Shown here one piece after another: positions 16,056-24,131 of a DNA stretch of 36,177 nucleotides. The translations under genes and the position numbers were made by a program. Position 1 is the stretch's first letter; each line of letters starts with the position of its first letter. Origin of the DNA: Methanobacteriota archaeon (GTDB taxonomy: Archaea; Thermoplasmatota; Poseidoniia; Poseidoniales; Poseidoniaceae). The notes under the pieces were generated by a model, which worked only from the letters and a program-made list of their open reading frames with translations, was not told the origin of the DNA and made no database searches. The stretch spans positions 1 through 36,177 of the forward strand of contig JABIYX010000019.1 in the NCBI GenBank assembly GCA_018666575.1, read 5' to 3'.

Positions 16056-16874
16056 CTATTCGCTCTCTGTGAGTTGCTCCCTAAGCAATTCAATCTGTTG
16101 AGAAAGCTCAGTAATGTTTTGATTAATTCGACGCATTTCGGTGTTTGTTCCTTCTTCTGAATCTGCTTCTAAAGCAACAACTGTGTTCGTAAAAATAGCC
16201 ACGAACATATTCAAGAAAGTAAACGTAGTCATGAAGATGAAGACAACGAAATACGCCCCAACCCACCAGCCTTCCGTTTCAATTAAATTTCGTACAATTC
16301 CATTTGACCATGATTCCAAAGTCATAACTTGAAAGAGAGAAAATAAGGACTTTCCTAAGGACCCAAAATAAGTTGCTCCGTCGGGTCCAGAATTTTGGAA
16401 GAGGACTGTAGAGAGGACTGCAAATACGTAAATCACGACCATGAGTAAAGTGGCAACAGCTGTTAAACCTCGAACAGAATAGAATAGTGATTCTGCAACT
16501 AGTTTTAGTTCGGGAATTCTCGAAACGAGCCTGAACGCTCTTAGAACCCTGAATACTCGGAACACCCGGAATACTCCTGATGAGGGGAATAATGCTATTG
16601 CGACAATGATAAAATCAAACAAGCACCACGGATCTCGGAAGAAGTCAAATCTCATCGCATATATCTTGAACAAAATTTCTGTGACAAAAATCGACATAAA
16701 AAACCAATCGAGGTAAAGAAGAAAATTATTTCCTTTGGAACCCCAATCATATGTTTCAAAACCTATTGAAATTGAACTAGCAAGAATTGCGATGAATACG
16801 ATATTGTTAAATCGCTCAGAATCTACAATTTGACGCACTCTGGAACGTTCGATAGGAATTGTCAAATTTTGCAT
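16056..16874 (-). CDS. Voltage-gated ion channel, BacNaV-like sodium channel
   Basis: A 272-residue six-helix channel subunit. S1 is about 23-41, S2 about 51-72, S3 about 84-97; S4 carries arginines at 103, 106, 109, 112 and 115, every third residue, as in voltage sensors. S5 is about 138-160, the pore loop about 168-192, and S6 about 203-235. The filter TLESWS (185-190) matches that of bacterial Na+ channels of the NaChBac group. A C-terminal helix with heptads (MRRINQNITELSQQIELLRE) fits the tetramer-forming coiled coil of that family. Length is typical of the group. Na+ selectivity is inferred from the filter. It ends one base after the VOC stop, convergently; both overlap nothing. Confidence 0.9.
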   Translation of the reverse strand: MQNLTIPIERSRVRQIVDSERFNNIVFIAILASSISIGFETYDWGSKGNNFLLYLDWFFMSIFVTEILFKIYAMRFDFFRDPWCLFDFIIVAIALFPSSGVFRVFRVFRVLRAFRLVSRIPELKLVAESLFYSVRGLTAVATLLMVVIYVFAVLSTVLFQNSGPDGATYFGSLGKSLFSLFQVMTLESWSNGIVRNLIETEGWWVGAYFVVFIFMTTFTFLNMFVAIFTNTVVALEADSEEGTNTEMRRINQNITELSQQIELLREQLTESE

Positions 16875-17054
16875 GTCGTTCCTTATGCAAGAAAGAATAT
16901 CAACTCTTTCCCGCCGAATTTAGAAAGATTGCTTTCTTTCAATTACTTGGAAGTGCTCAGCTTAAAGCGACGGTTTATGTGAACATATTTGATTCGTGTA
17001 ACAATTAATAGCATCGTTAGGTTTATTGCCATTAATTATCGAGCGTGAATTAGT

Positions 17055-17690
17055 ATGGAATTCAATGACCTTCACGATTCTGAGAATATCTATCTCTATG
17101 CTGGTGACCTTCCAGAGGGTAATCGAGAGAATGTGCCTTTCATCGGCCTGACATTGAAGCCTGAGGCGGAATGGTGGAATGAATTCCACATTAATCACGA
17201 CGTCACAGCGATGATAGATTTGCCCGATAACAGCGTAGATATATTTCAATCAGAAGATGTTTTTGAACATATTGAATACGATCAGTTAAAATCCACCATC
17301 AACGAGATTTATCGGGTTTTAAAGCCAGGAGGTTTGTTTCGACTTTCCATGCCCGATTATCGATGTGATATTCTCTATGAAAGGTCAAAAAAGGATAAAA
17401 ATGGCAATATTATTTTTGATTGGGGTGGTGGTGGCAAGTACCACAGAAGAAAGAAAAAGGTTGTTGGTGGAGGGCATGTTTGGTTCCCAAAGTACGAAAC
17501 AACTCGGGCTTTATTGGAAAGTACAGAATTTACCGATCTCGATTTTTTGCACTATTACGACACCGATGGAACTCCAGTCCTCAACAAAATAGATTATTCA
17601 AAATGTTTAGTTGGACGGACTCCTGATTTTGATGAACGGGTTTCTTCACCGAGGCGACCGATGTCAATAGTTGTCGATTGTCGTAAATAA
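17055..17690 (+). CDS. SAM-dependent methyltransferase (Methyltransf_11-like)
   Basis: A 211-residue protein. IDLPDNSVDIFQSEDVFEHI at about 55-74 and IYRVLKPGGLFRLSMPDYR at about 83-101 are motifs found after the SAM-binding loop in class I methyltransferases (DxFEH and VLKPGGxxxxxxPD). The N-terminal third lacks the GxGxG loop: LYAGDLPEGNR and FIGLTL occupy that place, so the SAM site is divergent or the enzyme may be partly degenerate. A basic stretch KYHRRKKKVV lies near 129-138. It is A/T-rich with A- and T-ending codons, as in the methyltransferase at 5600. A TATA-like GGTTTATTG ends about 28 bp before the ATG. Often found in polysaccharide or lipid modification; substrate unknown. Confidence 0.7.
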   Translation: MEFNDLHDSENIYLYAGDLPEGNRENVPFIGLTLKPEAEWWNEFHINHDVTAMIDLPDNSVDIFQSEDVFEHIEYDQLKSTINEIYRVLKPGGLFRLSMPDYRCDILYERSKKDKNGNIIFDWGGGGKYHRRKKKVVGGGHVWFPKYETTRALLESTEFTDLDFLHYYDTDGTPVLNKIDYSKCLVGRTPDFDERVSSPRRPMSIVVDCRK

Positions 17691-18003
17691 TTGCAGTAGA
17701 TGTTGATCAATAGGTACCTGAACTACGTTTTCCTTCCTTGATTACGCCCCCACAAACCAGCGTTTTCCTATGTCTGGACAGTTCGGCCTAGAACTCCTTT
17801 AGAAGATTCTTATCCTTCGATCAATGGGCATCGTTCATCATCAAGTTCTATGACGTGTGTTGCCCAAAGATATCCTGTTCGTGCAACCATTATTCTTTCA
17901 TCGCTTTGCATATTCTCAATAGTTAATATCTCACTGTTCCATTATCAAACTATTGAACACATTCCATCAAAGAATTGAGATATGGAGAGTTGGTGGGCAA
18001 AGT
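17691..18003. other. Gene-poor interval (about 310 bp)
   Basis: Between the methyltransferase and the M28 peptidase start there is no long reading frame. The only coding hint is a 33-codon minus-strand frame at 17810-17911. T-rich DNA at 17880-17950 probably contains the peptidase promoter. I see no tRNA or repeat. Confidence 0.5.
17810..17911 (-). CDS. Possible small protein (33 aa)
   Basis: An ATG-started frame coding MQSDERIMVARTGYLWATHV and then IELDDERCPLIEG, with a balanced mix of residues and codon use like the surrounding genes. It lies in an otherwise empty interval, with no recognisable family, Shine-Dalgarno sequence or clear TATA box. It may equally be a chance frame or the remnant of a longer gene. 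Confidence 0.3.
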   Translation of the reverse strand: MQSDERIMVARTGYLWATHVIELDDERCPLIEG

Positions 18004-19767
18004 ATGGGGCGAGAGTTCAGCATCGCATTGGGCTTTGTTTGTTTGATGTTATTTGCTCCGCTCTCTGGTTGTTTTGGAGGAAATCCTGAAGAACCGCTCT
18101 CATCCGAATCCCTAAATATTTCACCTAATATGTTAACAGGGGGTATTTTCCAAACGGTTACGTTTGAAGCTACTGGCGACCTTTCCGTCTTCATTCCATA
18201 TCTAATAAAGGATAAGTCAACAGGATATGTCATCAATTCCACAGTTCTCAATTTAGAAGATGGTGATTCTGTAGAATTGTCAATATTAGCGCCACCCCGC
18301 ACAAATCGTGGTGTCCTGATGCTCGCTGAATATGGAACAGAGTTGTGGCCTCTTCGCGAAACGACCGAATCATGGGGAACTTGGGTCGATCGTAGTGGAT
18401 TCATGGATTCAATCGGAACAGCTGTTCGCTTTGTTCCATCAGATAATTCGAGTTCCTTTACTTATGAAATTCATGATGGAGGATTTGAAATTCTTCCGTT
18501 TGAATTTATGATACAGCGTGAACAAATGCCAGCATACTCGGAAGACGAGGGTGGAAGGCACTCTACTGGTGTTGTTAACGGCCGAACAACGTACAATTAT
18601 TTGTCGATGTTGTCTGATGAAACAGCAGATCCAACAGATGCTGCTGATGGAGCTCTTGGATTCCTTGATCGGTGGGCGGGACAAGGTAACCTTGCATACG
18701 AAGATGCAGCGTTGCATCTGATTCAAACGCTGGAAAATTTCGGGCTTGAGGTCATCACTCAGCGATTTGTCTATGATTCAATACAAACTGGTGCTCAGAA
18801 TCCTGAAGCGTACAACATTTGCGGATATCGATTTGGAGAAGTAGATCCTGACAAATGGATGGTTTTCGGCGCACACTTTGACATCGCACCTCCAGTAAAT
18901 GCTGTCGCTCTTGACCCGCACATCTTTGGAAGAACGTATGGAACTCGAGTAGGTGCTTACGACAATACTGCTGGAACAAGTATGGTTCTTACAGTCGCCG
19001 AGGCTATGGCAGGGTATTCAACAAGAAATACAATGGTTTTCTGTCTCTGGTCTGGTGAAGAAGGTGGAAAAAGAGGGAGTGACTTCTGGACAGATGAATG
19101 GGTAAAGGAAGAAAATCCAAATGTTGAAGTTACCAATTATGTTAATCTCGATATGGCTGGAGTAAACTGGCCAGGTGGTGGAGGCGCGCCTTGTGGTGAC
19201 GGTCATGGCGGCGGTGAAGGAAACTGCGACCCGCAGCCAGAAGTAGATCCTGATGGCTATCCTAAAGACGATGAAGTATGGCCAATGAGAGTCTATATTG
19301 GCCCAAGTCAAGATCATGATATCATGAATCAACCGGCAATGGTCAATTTGGCCATGTGGATTGGTTCGGATGCAATTGGCGTAGAAGAGCAAATGTCTCC
19401 ATTGATTGGAACTGGTTACGACGCAGAAACCTGGAAGGTCGATGATTGGATGGAGAAAGACCGCCCTGAGATTATCGTATACGAAGATACCACTGCCCGA
19501 TCCGATCATGCTACCTTTCAAGATAACCTTGGAACAGTAACGATGGGTTTTGGCGGCCTTGTTGATGGGTATTGGTGCTACCACCAAACCTGCGATACGC
19601 TCGATGAAATGGAAGACTGGATGGATACTACTGGCAAGGACTACGGGGATGAGCAAAGTGGAAAAAGCAATCTCGTTGATGCACTCGATACAATTACTTG
19701 GTGGGCTACGTATTCATTCTTCCATCTTGATGAGTCGCCGATTACCAATTCATATAACCAAGAATAA
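18004..19767 (+). CDS. Secreted M28-family zinc metallopeptidase, lipoprotein
   Basis: A 587-residue secreted enzyme. A signal peptide with lipobox LSGC (Cys at 23) suggests lipid anchoring outside the membrane. Residues about 40-190 form a beta-rich domain of unknown role. The M28 (aminopeptidase Y / PA-type) catalytic domain follows: the zinc ligands are H291 (FGAHFD), D320 (YDNTAG), E353 with catalytic E352 (WSGEEGGKRG), D383 (NLDMAG) and H502 (RSDHATF). All five ligands and the catalytic Glu are present, so it should be active. A Gly-rich insert with two cysteines and several His/Asp (about 390-410) lies after NLDMAG. A TTG at 17953 opens the frame earlier; the ATG at 18004 gives a proper signal peptide. 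It probably feeds on external proteins. Confidence 0.93.
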   Translation: MGREFSIALGFVCLMLFAPLSGCFGGNPEEPLSSESLNISPNMLTGGIFQTVTFEATGDLSVFIPYLIKDKSTGYVINSTVLNLEDGDSVELSILAPPRTNRGVLMLAEYGTELWPLRETTESWGTWVDRSGFMDSIGTAVRFVPSDNSSSFTYEIHDGGFEILPFEFMIQREQMPAYSEDEGGRHSTGVVNGRTTYNYLSMLSDETADPTDAADGALGFLDRWAGQGNLAYEDAALHLIQTLENFGLEVITQRFVYDSIQTGAQNPEAYNICGYRFGEVDPDKWMVFGAHFDIAPPVNAVALDPHIFGRTYGTRVGAYDNTAGTSMVLTVAEAMAGYSTRNTMVFCLWSGEEGGKRGSDFWTDEWVKEENPNVEVTNYVNLDMAGVNWPGGGGAPCGDGHGGGEGNCDPQPEVDPDGYPKDDEVWPMRVYIGPSQDHDIMNQPAMVNLAMWIGSDAIGVEEQMSPLIGTGYDAETWKVDDWMEKDRPEIIVYEDTTARSDHATFQDNLGTVTMGFGGLVDGYWCYHQTCDTLDEMEDWMDTTGKDYGDEQSGKSNLVDALDTITWWATYSFFHLDESPITNSYNQE

Positions 19768-19790
19768 TCATTAATCTCTTTGTAAAGGGA

Positions 19791-19796
19791 TATATG
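19791..19796 (+). promoter_or_regulatory. TATA-like element before the acidic-tail membrane protein
   Basis: TATATG within GGATATATGTTAT. Its centre is about 31 bp before the ATG at 19825, a normal distance for a near-leaderless archaeal message, but only 7 bp before ATG 19801. This argues for the second ATG as the start. Confidence 0.45.
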
Positions 19797-19824
19797 TTAT
19801 ATGCAAATATCGCGAGGAGCGCCT

Positions 19825-20367
19825 ATGGAAGATGCTCAAACACCCTTTATAGGTTGGGTCAAATCGAACATTCCGACTGCAAATCTGTTGTCGATTGTCT
19901 TGCTCCTATTCGCTGCATGGGCAGCTGTTGAAATCGTCTCAAACGTCAACGGAACTGAAATCCCACCAACAACTGGTGTACTTTCGAACGAGGATGATCA
20001 AGATGGCCAACGCATTAACAACGGTCTAATCATTGGATTAGGAGCTGTGGCTGGAACTACAGGGCTTATCTTGCAACTGATTATACCAAGGTTTTCGGAA
20101 GGTGGAGATGTTAATTCTGAACCTGTAGAAGATGAAGAAATTGATGAAGTCGTAGAAGATTTGATGGAAGAAACTTCTGAAGAAGACGAAATTATTGTCG
20201 AAGAAATTATTGTCGAAGAGGAAGATATCCTGGAAGAAGAAACTCCTGAAGAAGAGGAGAGTCTTGAAGAAGAGGAGAGTGCCCCTGAGAACCAAGGCGA
20301 GGAAGATTCGGAAGATGATGCCCCTGCCAAAAAAGTAGAAACTCCTATTAAAAAGAGGAAATTTTGA
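19825..20367 (+). CDS. Two-helix membrane protein with very acidic tail
   Basis: A 180-residue protein. A hydrophobic helix at about 22-40 (LLSIVLLLFAAWAAVEIV), an exported-looking loop (NVNGTEIPPTTGVLSNEDDQ), a second helix at about 68-88 (IIGLGAVAGTTGLILQLIIP), then about 65 residues almost wholly Glu/Asp with repeated EIIVEE and EEESLEEEES. The last 15 residues turn basic (KKVETPIKKRKF). Both ends would be cytoplasmic. The family is unknown. The ATG at 19801 would add eight residues; the TATA position favours 19825. It lies 11 bp before the 678-residue gene, which has a Shine-Dalgarno sequence overlapping this stop, so the pair is an operon. The acidic tail could bind that protein or basic ligands, which is a guess. 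Confidence 0.65.
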   Translation: MEDAQTPFIGWVKSNIPTANLLSIVLLLFAAWAAVEIVSNVNGTEIPPTTGVLSNEDDQDGQRINNGLIIGLGAVAGTTGLILQLIIPRFSEGGDVNSEPVEDEEIDEVVEDLMEETSEEDEIIVEEIIVEEEDILEEETPEEEESLEEEESAPENQGEEDSEDDAPAKKVETPIKKRKF

Positions 20368-20372
20368 GGTGA
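20366..20372 (+). promoter_or_regulatory. Shine-Dalgarno sequence for the 678-aa gene
   Basis: GAGGTGA overlaps the TGA of the upstream membrane-protein gene and lies 6 bases before ATG 20379. The overlap of stop and ribosome-binding site suggests coupled translation. Confidence 0.6.
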
Positions 20373-20378
20373 AGAAGA

Positions 20379-22415
20379 ATGTGGGAACATCGAGCAGTAT
20401 CGCATAAGCAATTCAAACAAAGTGGTAGAATTAACCCTACCGAGACCTATGTTCAGTTGATGGACAAAGTGGAAGACGCCGTTAAAGAGGCTCAAAAAAT
20501 GCCTTTTGACCATGAAGAATTCCTAAAGTACATTCCTCAACACGGTCCTTGGGAGCCAATTCATGCAACTGATGATACCAAGGCTGATCCTCGTACAAGA
20601 TATATTGGGCCTGGACGCCCTAAACTTCTCAACACGAACTTGATTTTTGGTTCTACATGGATTGAATCTGAGCGATTCAAGTTTGAGCGCCGAATTTCAT
20701 CACTTTCTGATTTCCTGAAGCAGAAGACTGTCGTCAACGCAAACATGTGGACGCCGAAGCAGTTGGTAACAACTCAAACCTTCTTCTTTTGTTCAACCGG
20801 TGACGAAGAACGCTTAGGTGGTTCTCTCCTAACAGGAGAAACTGTCAGTGCTAACCATCCATTCCTTGGTGGCGGCGAAGAGGGGCTTGCAGAGTGGGAG
20901 CCTGTTCTTTGGGGACTCGGACACCGTGGTGTCGTTCCTGATTCAGATCCACAAGACAAGGTCTACTATCCTTCATTGATGCATCGAGGTGTAGCTTTCA
21001 ACAACAGACTCGGATGGATTCGATATTCTCCTGCAGGATTTGGAAAGGATGCTAGTGGATACCTCATGACAAAGCCAACAACTTGGATTCATCCTGCTGT
21101 TGACGGCAACAGAGACACTGCAACCTCGTTCAACCTCCTTGTCAATCTTCCTGACAGAAGAATTTCATTCGGAGAAGAAGGAATTACTGACGTTTTCATG
21201 ACGACTGGGAAGACCTCCCTTTACACAATGATGGGAATGATGAGTTCCTCAACTGTTCGACAAATGTTTGGAGCAGGTTCTGAAATGGTCCCTCTAGAAT
21301 TCCACTGCATCGAGCCTGGACTTGATGAATGGATTAAGAATTCTAATGATGAAGACAAGTATGCTCGATTATTCGAAGTAACCGCCTGTCTCGGATACAT
21401 GCTCACCGATCCTAAGGTTGGATCTCTTGGTGGAGCTGCTAAGCGCCGACGTCTGTTGATGTATCCTCATGATCAAGGGAACCTCTTGACTTGTGTTAAC
21501 GCAAGCCAAGTTGCTGACCACGCATTGAAATCTAATTATGCTGCTACAGTGTTCACAAAGCTCGACCAGGCTGACTTCATGAACAGAGTCGCTCGCCGAT
21601 ACAAGGCATATGCTGACCTAGTTACTGCAAGCGACTTCGCTAAGGGTGCTCGATGGATTAGCCAAGCAATGATTGGAGACGATAAGATCCTCGGTCCAAA
21701 CGTACACTCTATCCTCGCAGTTCGTGGATATGATATTCTCAACCTCGACGAGTACATGGAAAGTTTCAACGACGTTTCTGCATCTCCTGAGCGATTGATT
21801 CGAAGAGTTGTTCAATCCGTTGCAACAAACGCACTCAAGACACTGTATCCAATGGATATGCTCGGAGAGAGTAGTGGGGCACAACCATTCTCCCACATCT
21901 TCGCACCAGCTGGAAGCAATGAACAAGCGCTTGTTTACTACACAGACATTCGTTTCCTCGTCCCAACATCTATCGATAAGTTGCGAATGATTACGGGCGC
22001 ACGTGGTGCAGACCGTGGACGAATGCGTGAAGCGTATGCACAGTTGACTGGTGCAGATCCAATGACTGGACTGTCAATCATTGACCTTTGCCTACCATTC
22101 CTTGCAGATCTTGGAGAAGAATCTTGGCAAACAGGAACCGGTCTTAACGAAGACGAAATTATCGTTGAAGTCACTATGGCCGTTAATCCAGCAATTGTTT
22201 GGAAGAATCTCCTTGAGCCAACAACTCTAGAAATCTTTGACTTGCCTAAGGGCAAGAAGGGAACTGCTGCAAACGTATGGGGTGACATGTTCATGACGAA
22301 CGATGCACTTCATGACAAGATGACAAAAGACGGTCAAGGCCACTATCTCAACCTACTCAGATTGTGTTACAATTGGAGTAACGATAAGGCTCATGACATT
22401 CATGGTCTAAACTAA
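20379..22415 (+). CDS. Large soluble protein of unknown family (678 aa)
   Basis: A 678-residue protein with no signal peptide or membrane helix. I can find no catalytic motif or known domain. It looks like a globular mixed alpha/beta protein with a remarkable density of Phe, Met, Gly and Asn. Segments that stand out are FIFGSTWIESERFKFERR-like at about 88-106, NHPFLGGGEEGLAEWEPVLW near 159-178, a Met-rich MMGMMSSSTVRQMFGAG near 287-303, and a basic AAKRRRLLMYPHD near 355-367. Codon use seems cleaner than in neighbours (AAG and AAC preferred over AAA and AAT by eye), which suggests high expression. It follows the acidic-tail membrane protein in one operon. Its stop overlaps the convergent site-2 protease by 9 bp. 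A structural or shell role is possible but unsupported. Confidence 0.7.
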   Translation: MWEHRAVSHKQFKQSGRINPTETYVQLMDKVEDAVKEAQKMPFDHEEFLKYIPQHGPWEPIHATDDTKADPRTRYIGPGRPKLLNTNLIFGSTWIESERFKFERRISSLSDFLKQKTVVNANMWTPKQLVTTQTFFFCSTGDEERLGGSLLTGETVSANHPFLGGGEEGLAEWEPVLWGLGHRGVVPDSDPQDKVYYPSLMHRGVAFNNRLGWIRYSPAGFGKDASGYLMTKPTTWIHPAVDGNRDTATSFNLLVNLPDRRISFGEEGITDVFMTTGKTSLYTMMGMMSSSTVRQMFGAGSEMVPLEFHCIEPGLDEWIKNSNDEDKYARLFEVTACLGYMLTDPKVGSLGGAAKRRRLLMYPHDQGNLLTCVNASQVADHALKSNYAATVFTKLDQADFMNRVARRYKAYADLVTASDFAKGARWISQAMIGDDKILGPNVHSILAVRGYDILNLDEYMESFNDVSASPERLIRRVVQSVATNALKTLYPMDMLGESSGAQPFSHIFAPAGSNEQALVYYTDIRFLVPTSIDKLRMITGARGADRGRMREAYAQLTGADPMTGLSIIDLCLPFLADLGEESWQTGTGLNEDEIIVEVTMAVNPAIVWKNLLEPTTLEIFDLPKGKKGTAANVWGDMFMTNDALHDKMTKDGQGHYLNLLRLCYNWSNDKAHDIHGLN

Positions 22416-23384
22416 AGCAGCCAACCATTTGACGAGAGTCATTGGTGAGTAAGGTGTTGTCAAATAGATGAGAACAGGTGTTAGGAAAACCAAGAACAAG
22501 GTCCACCAAACTCCTGCGTTCCAGTCTTTTACCTTCAAGCCATCCAGAGGTCCGAAAGGAATCATGTTGAAGATTCCAAGAACCAAGTTGGCTCCAATCC
22601 AATACACGACTGCATCGTAAACCATTGCTTGCCAAACAAGTGATCCATTGGTAATGTATTCTATTGAACTGTAATCTTGAGCATTTGTAAGAATGAAAAT
22701 AAGTGCTCCTAATGGAATTCCAATGATGAATAATCCAAGATTAACAAGTGGTCCAGCGATTGCTATGTGACCATTTTGGCGTCTAGTAACGAGTCCGGCA
22801 ACCATAACAGCCCCTGGAGCCATAAACAAAATTCCCAAAAAGAAGGCGAGTACCATTCCAAATTGGAGACCTTTTGGATCTGCTCTGAATTCTGCCCAAC
22901 AACCATTCTTCTTAGCCACAACCTTGTGACCGATCTCGTGGAGAACAAATGCGGGACCAACTGCAATAAGCATAATTGGCATTGCGATGAGCACTTGTAT
23001 GAGCCATGGAGAAAACCCTTCTCTCATGCCAGCGAGCCCTCCTGCACTCATGAATCCAAGAGCAAGGGTGAATGCTCCTGTTGCGTAGAGAAGATGTTGC
23101 TTTTCTACATCGCTGAAATGCCAAATTCCACCTTTGTGAAGTTTGGGCTTCGTCTGAGACATGGCCTGAAAGAATCCTTCCATTGGATGACGTGTTGCTG
23201 CTGAGGGTTCGTTTGCATGAACTCGATGAATTCGTGGCTGAGACCCTGCAAAGGGGTTGGACTCGAGAATGTCTGCTCTAGGGTCCCGAACCATGCTATT
23301 CTCAATCATTGGTGCCCTTTGAAGCCTCGCTCGCGATGTACGAGAGTTCATGAGGTTGAACATATAGGGACAATAGAATCTCAT
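22407..23384 (-). CDS. Site-2 protease-like M50 zinc metalloprotease
   Basis: A polytopic membrane protease of about 325 residues. The HEIGH motif (VLHEIGHKVVAKK) supplies two zinc-binding His and the catalytic Glu; FGPLDGLKV near the C-terminus supplies the third ligand Asp, in place of the usual NPLDGG-type motif. Several hydrophobic segments surround them (LIQVLIAMPIMLIAVGPAFV; MVLAFFLGILFMAPGAVMVA; GPLVNLGLFIIGIPLGALIF). S2P-type enzymes cut membrane-bound proteins inside the bilayer; the target is unknown. The frame is open to 23513. I choose ATG 23384, which follows an AT-rich box at 23402-23414 by about 25 bp; ATG 23363 and 23351 remain possible. The first 80 residues are polar and may be disordered. 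Confidence 0.88.
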   Translation of the reverse strand: MRFYCPYMFNLMNSRTSRARLQRAPMIENSMVRDPRADILESNPFAGSQPRIHRVHANEPSAATRHPMEGFFQAMSQTKPKLHKGGIWHFSDVEKQHLLYATGAFTLALGFMSAGGLAGMREGFSPWLIQVLIAMPIMLIAVGPAFVLHEIGHKVVAKKNGCWAEFRADPKGLQFGMVLAFFLGILFMAPGAVMVAGLVTRRQNGHIAIAGPLVNLGLFIIGIPLGALIFILTNAQDYSSIEYITNGSLVWQAMVYDAVVYWIGANLVLGIFNMIPFGPLDGLKVKDWNAGVWWTLFLVFLTPVLIYLTTPYSPMTLVKWLAALV

Positions 23385-23401
23385 GTCGATGCCCCGTCGT
23401 G

Positions 23402-23414
23402 CAATGAAAAATAT
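23402..23414 (-). promoter_or_regulatory. TATA-like element for the site-2 protease gene
   Basis: Read on the minus strand, the box is CCATATTTTTCAT. Its centre is about 24 bp before ATG 23384. It lies inside the first codons of the divergent zinc-ribbon gene. Confidence 0.35.
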
Positions 23415-24081
23415 GGGCTTACAGGCTTGTTGTCTTCGTTGTGATGAACCTGATGATGCAGGAAGTATGCGATGTAAGACCTGTATAGGGCACCATGAAT
23501 CTATGCGTGACAAGATTGCTAAAGCTCCTCAGGATGATGCATTGTATCAATTTGCTAGAGAATTGTTAGCCATGACTGCGACACCACACCGCTTCGATAA
23601 TGATCCTGTTCACGGGCGTGCACTAGAAGAACAACAAATTTTAGCTTCAAATCTCGTTGAGAAACCCACACCACTTACTGAGGAGGATATTGTTGAAACC
23701 TTTCAACAACAGCGTTTAGCGACCAAAACGAATCTCATTCAAGCTGTCGCAAATAAAAACAAATGGAAAGATTCTCCTCCAAAACCAGATGTTGCCCGTC
23801 ACATTGGTGAAGAGGCATGGAGAGATGAAGATCTTGATGATTCAGAGTACCATACTGGAAGGACCGTTCCAAGTCAAAACATCCCCTCTGTCGACCGTTC
23901 TGATAGAGTTGGAGAAGATAATAAGATGGTTACCAGGGTCGATATTCAAGCTAAAGGAAAAGGTGTTGAACAGGAGTTATTAGACATCATCGAGACTGAA
24001 GAATTACATCAACAGAAACAGAAAAAAGATGCTTGGAAATCTACACTTTCTGATGTTGATGATTTACTAAATGATGATTAG
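23404..24081 (+). CDS. Zinc-ribbon protein with long polar tail
   Basis: About 225 residues. Near the N-terminus CLRCDEPDDAGSMRCKTCIG gives two CxxC pairs 11 residues apart, a compact treble-clef or rubredoxin-like zinc ribbon. The rest is polar, acidic and probably helical or disordered, ending in a Glu/Lys/Gln-rich helix (IETEELHQQKQKKDAWKS) and acidic residues. No enzymatic motif is seen; a nucleic-acid or protein adaptor role would be typical of such ribbons. Starts at 23383, 23389, 23404 and 23413 are all in frame; the TATA-like CATATAGGG at 23361 favours 23389 or 23404. It is divergent from the site-2 protease and the two gene starts overlap. Confidence 0.65.
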   Translation: MKNMGLQACCLRCDEPDDAGSMRCKTCIGHHESMRDKIAKAPQDDALYQFARELLAMTATPHRFDNDPVHGRALEEQQILASNLVEKPTPLTEEDIVETFQQQRLATKTNLIQAVANKNKWKDSPPKPDVARHIGEEAWRDEDLDDSEYHTGRTVPSQNIPSVDRSDRVGEDNKMVTRVDIQAKGKGVEQELLDIIETEELHQQKQKKDAWKSTLSDVDDLLNDD

Positions 24082-24091
24082 TGTTTATTAT

Positions 24092-24110
24092 TTAATTAAG
24101 AAGTAATTAA
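24092..24110. terminator. AT-only inverted repeat between convergent genes
   Basis: TTAATTA and TAATTAA are perfect arms around AGAAG, followed by more A/T-only sequence up to 24131. It lies between the zinc-ribbon stop and the AlaX stop, so it may end transcription from both sides. Archaeal termination depends mainly on T-runs, so the call is weak. Confidence 0.35.
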
Positions 24111-24131
24111 AACATAAATTAATTATAAAGA

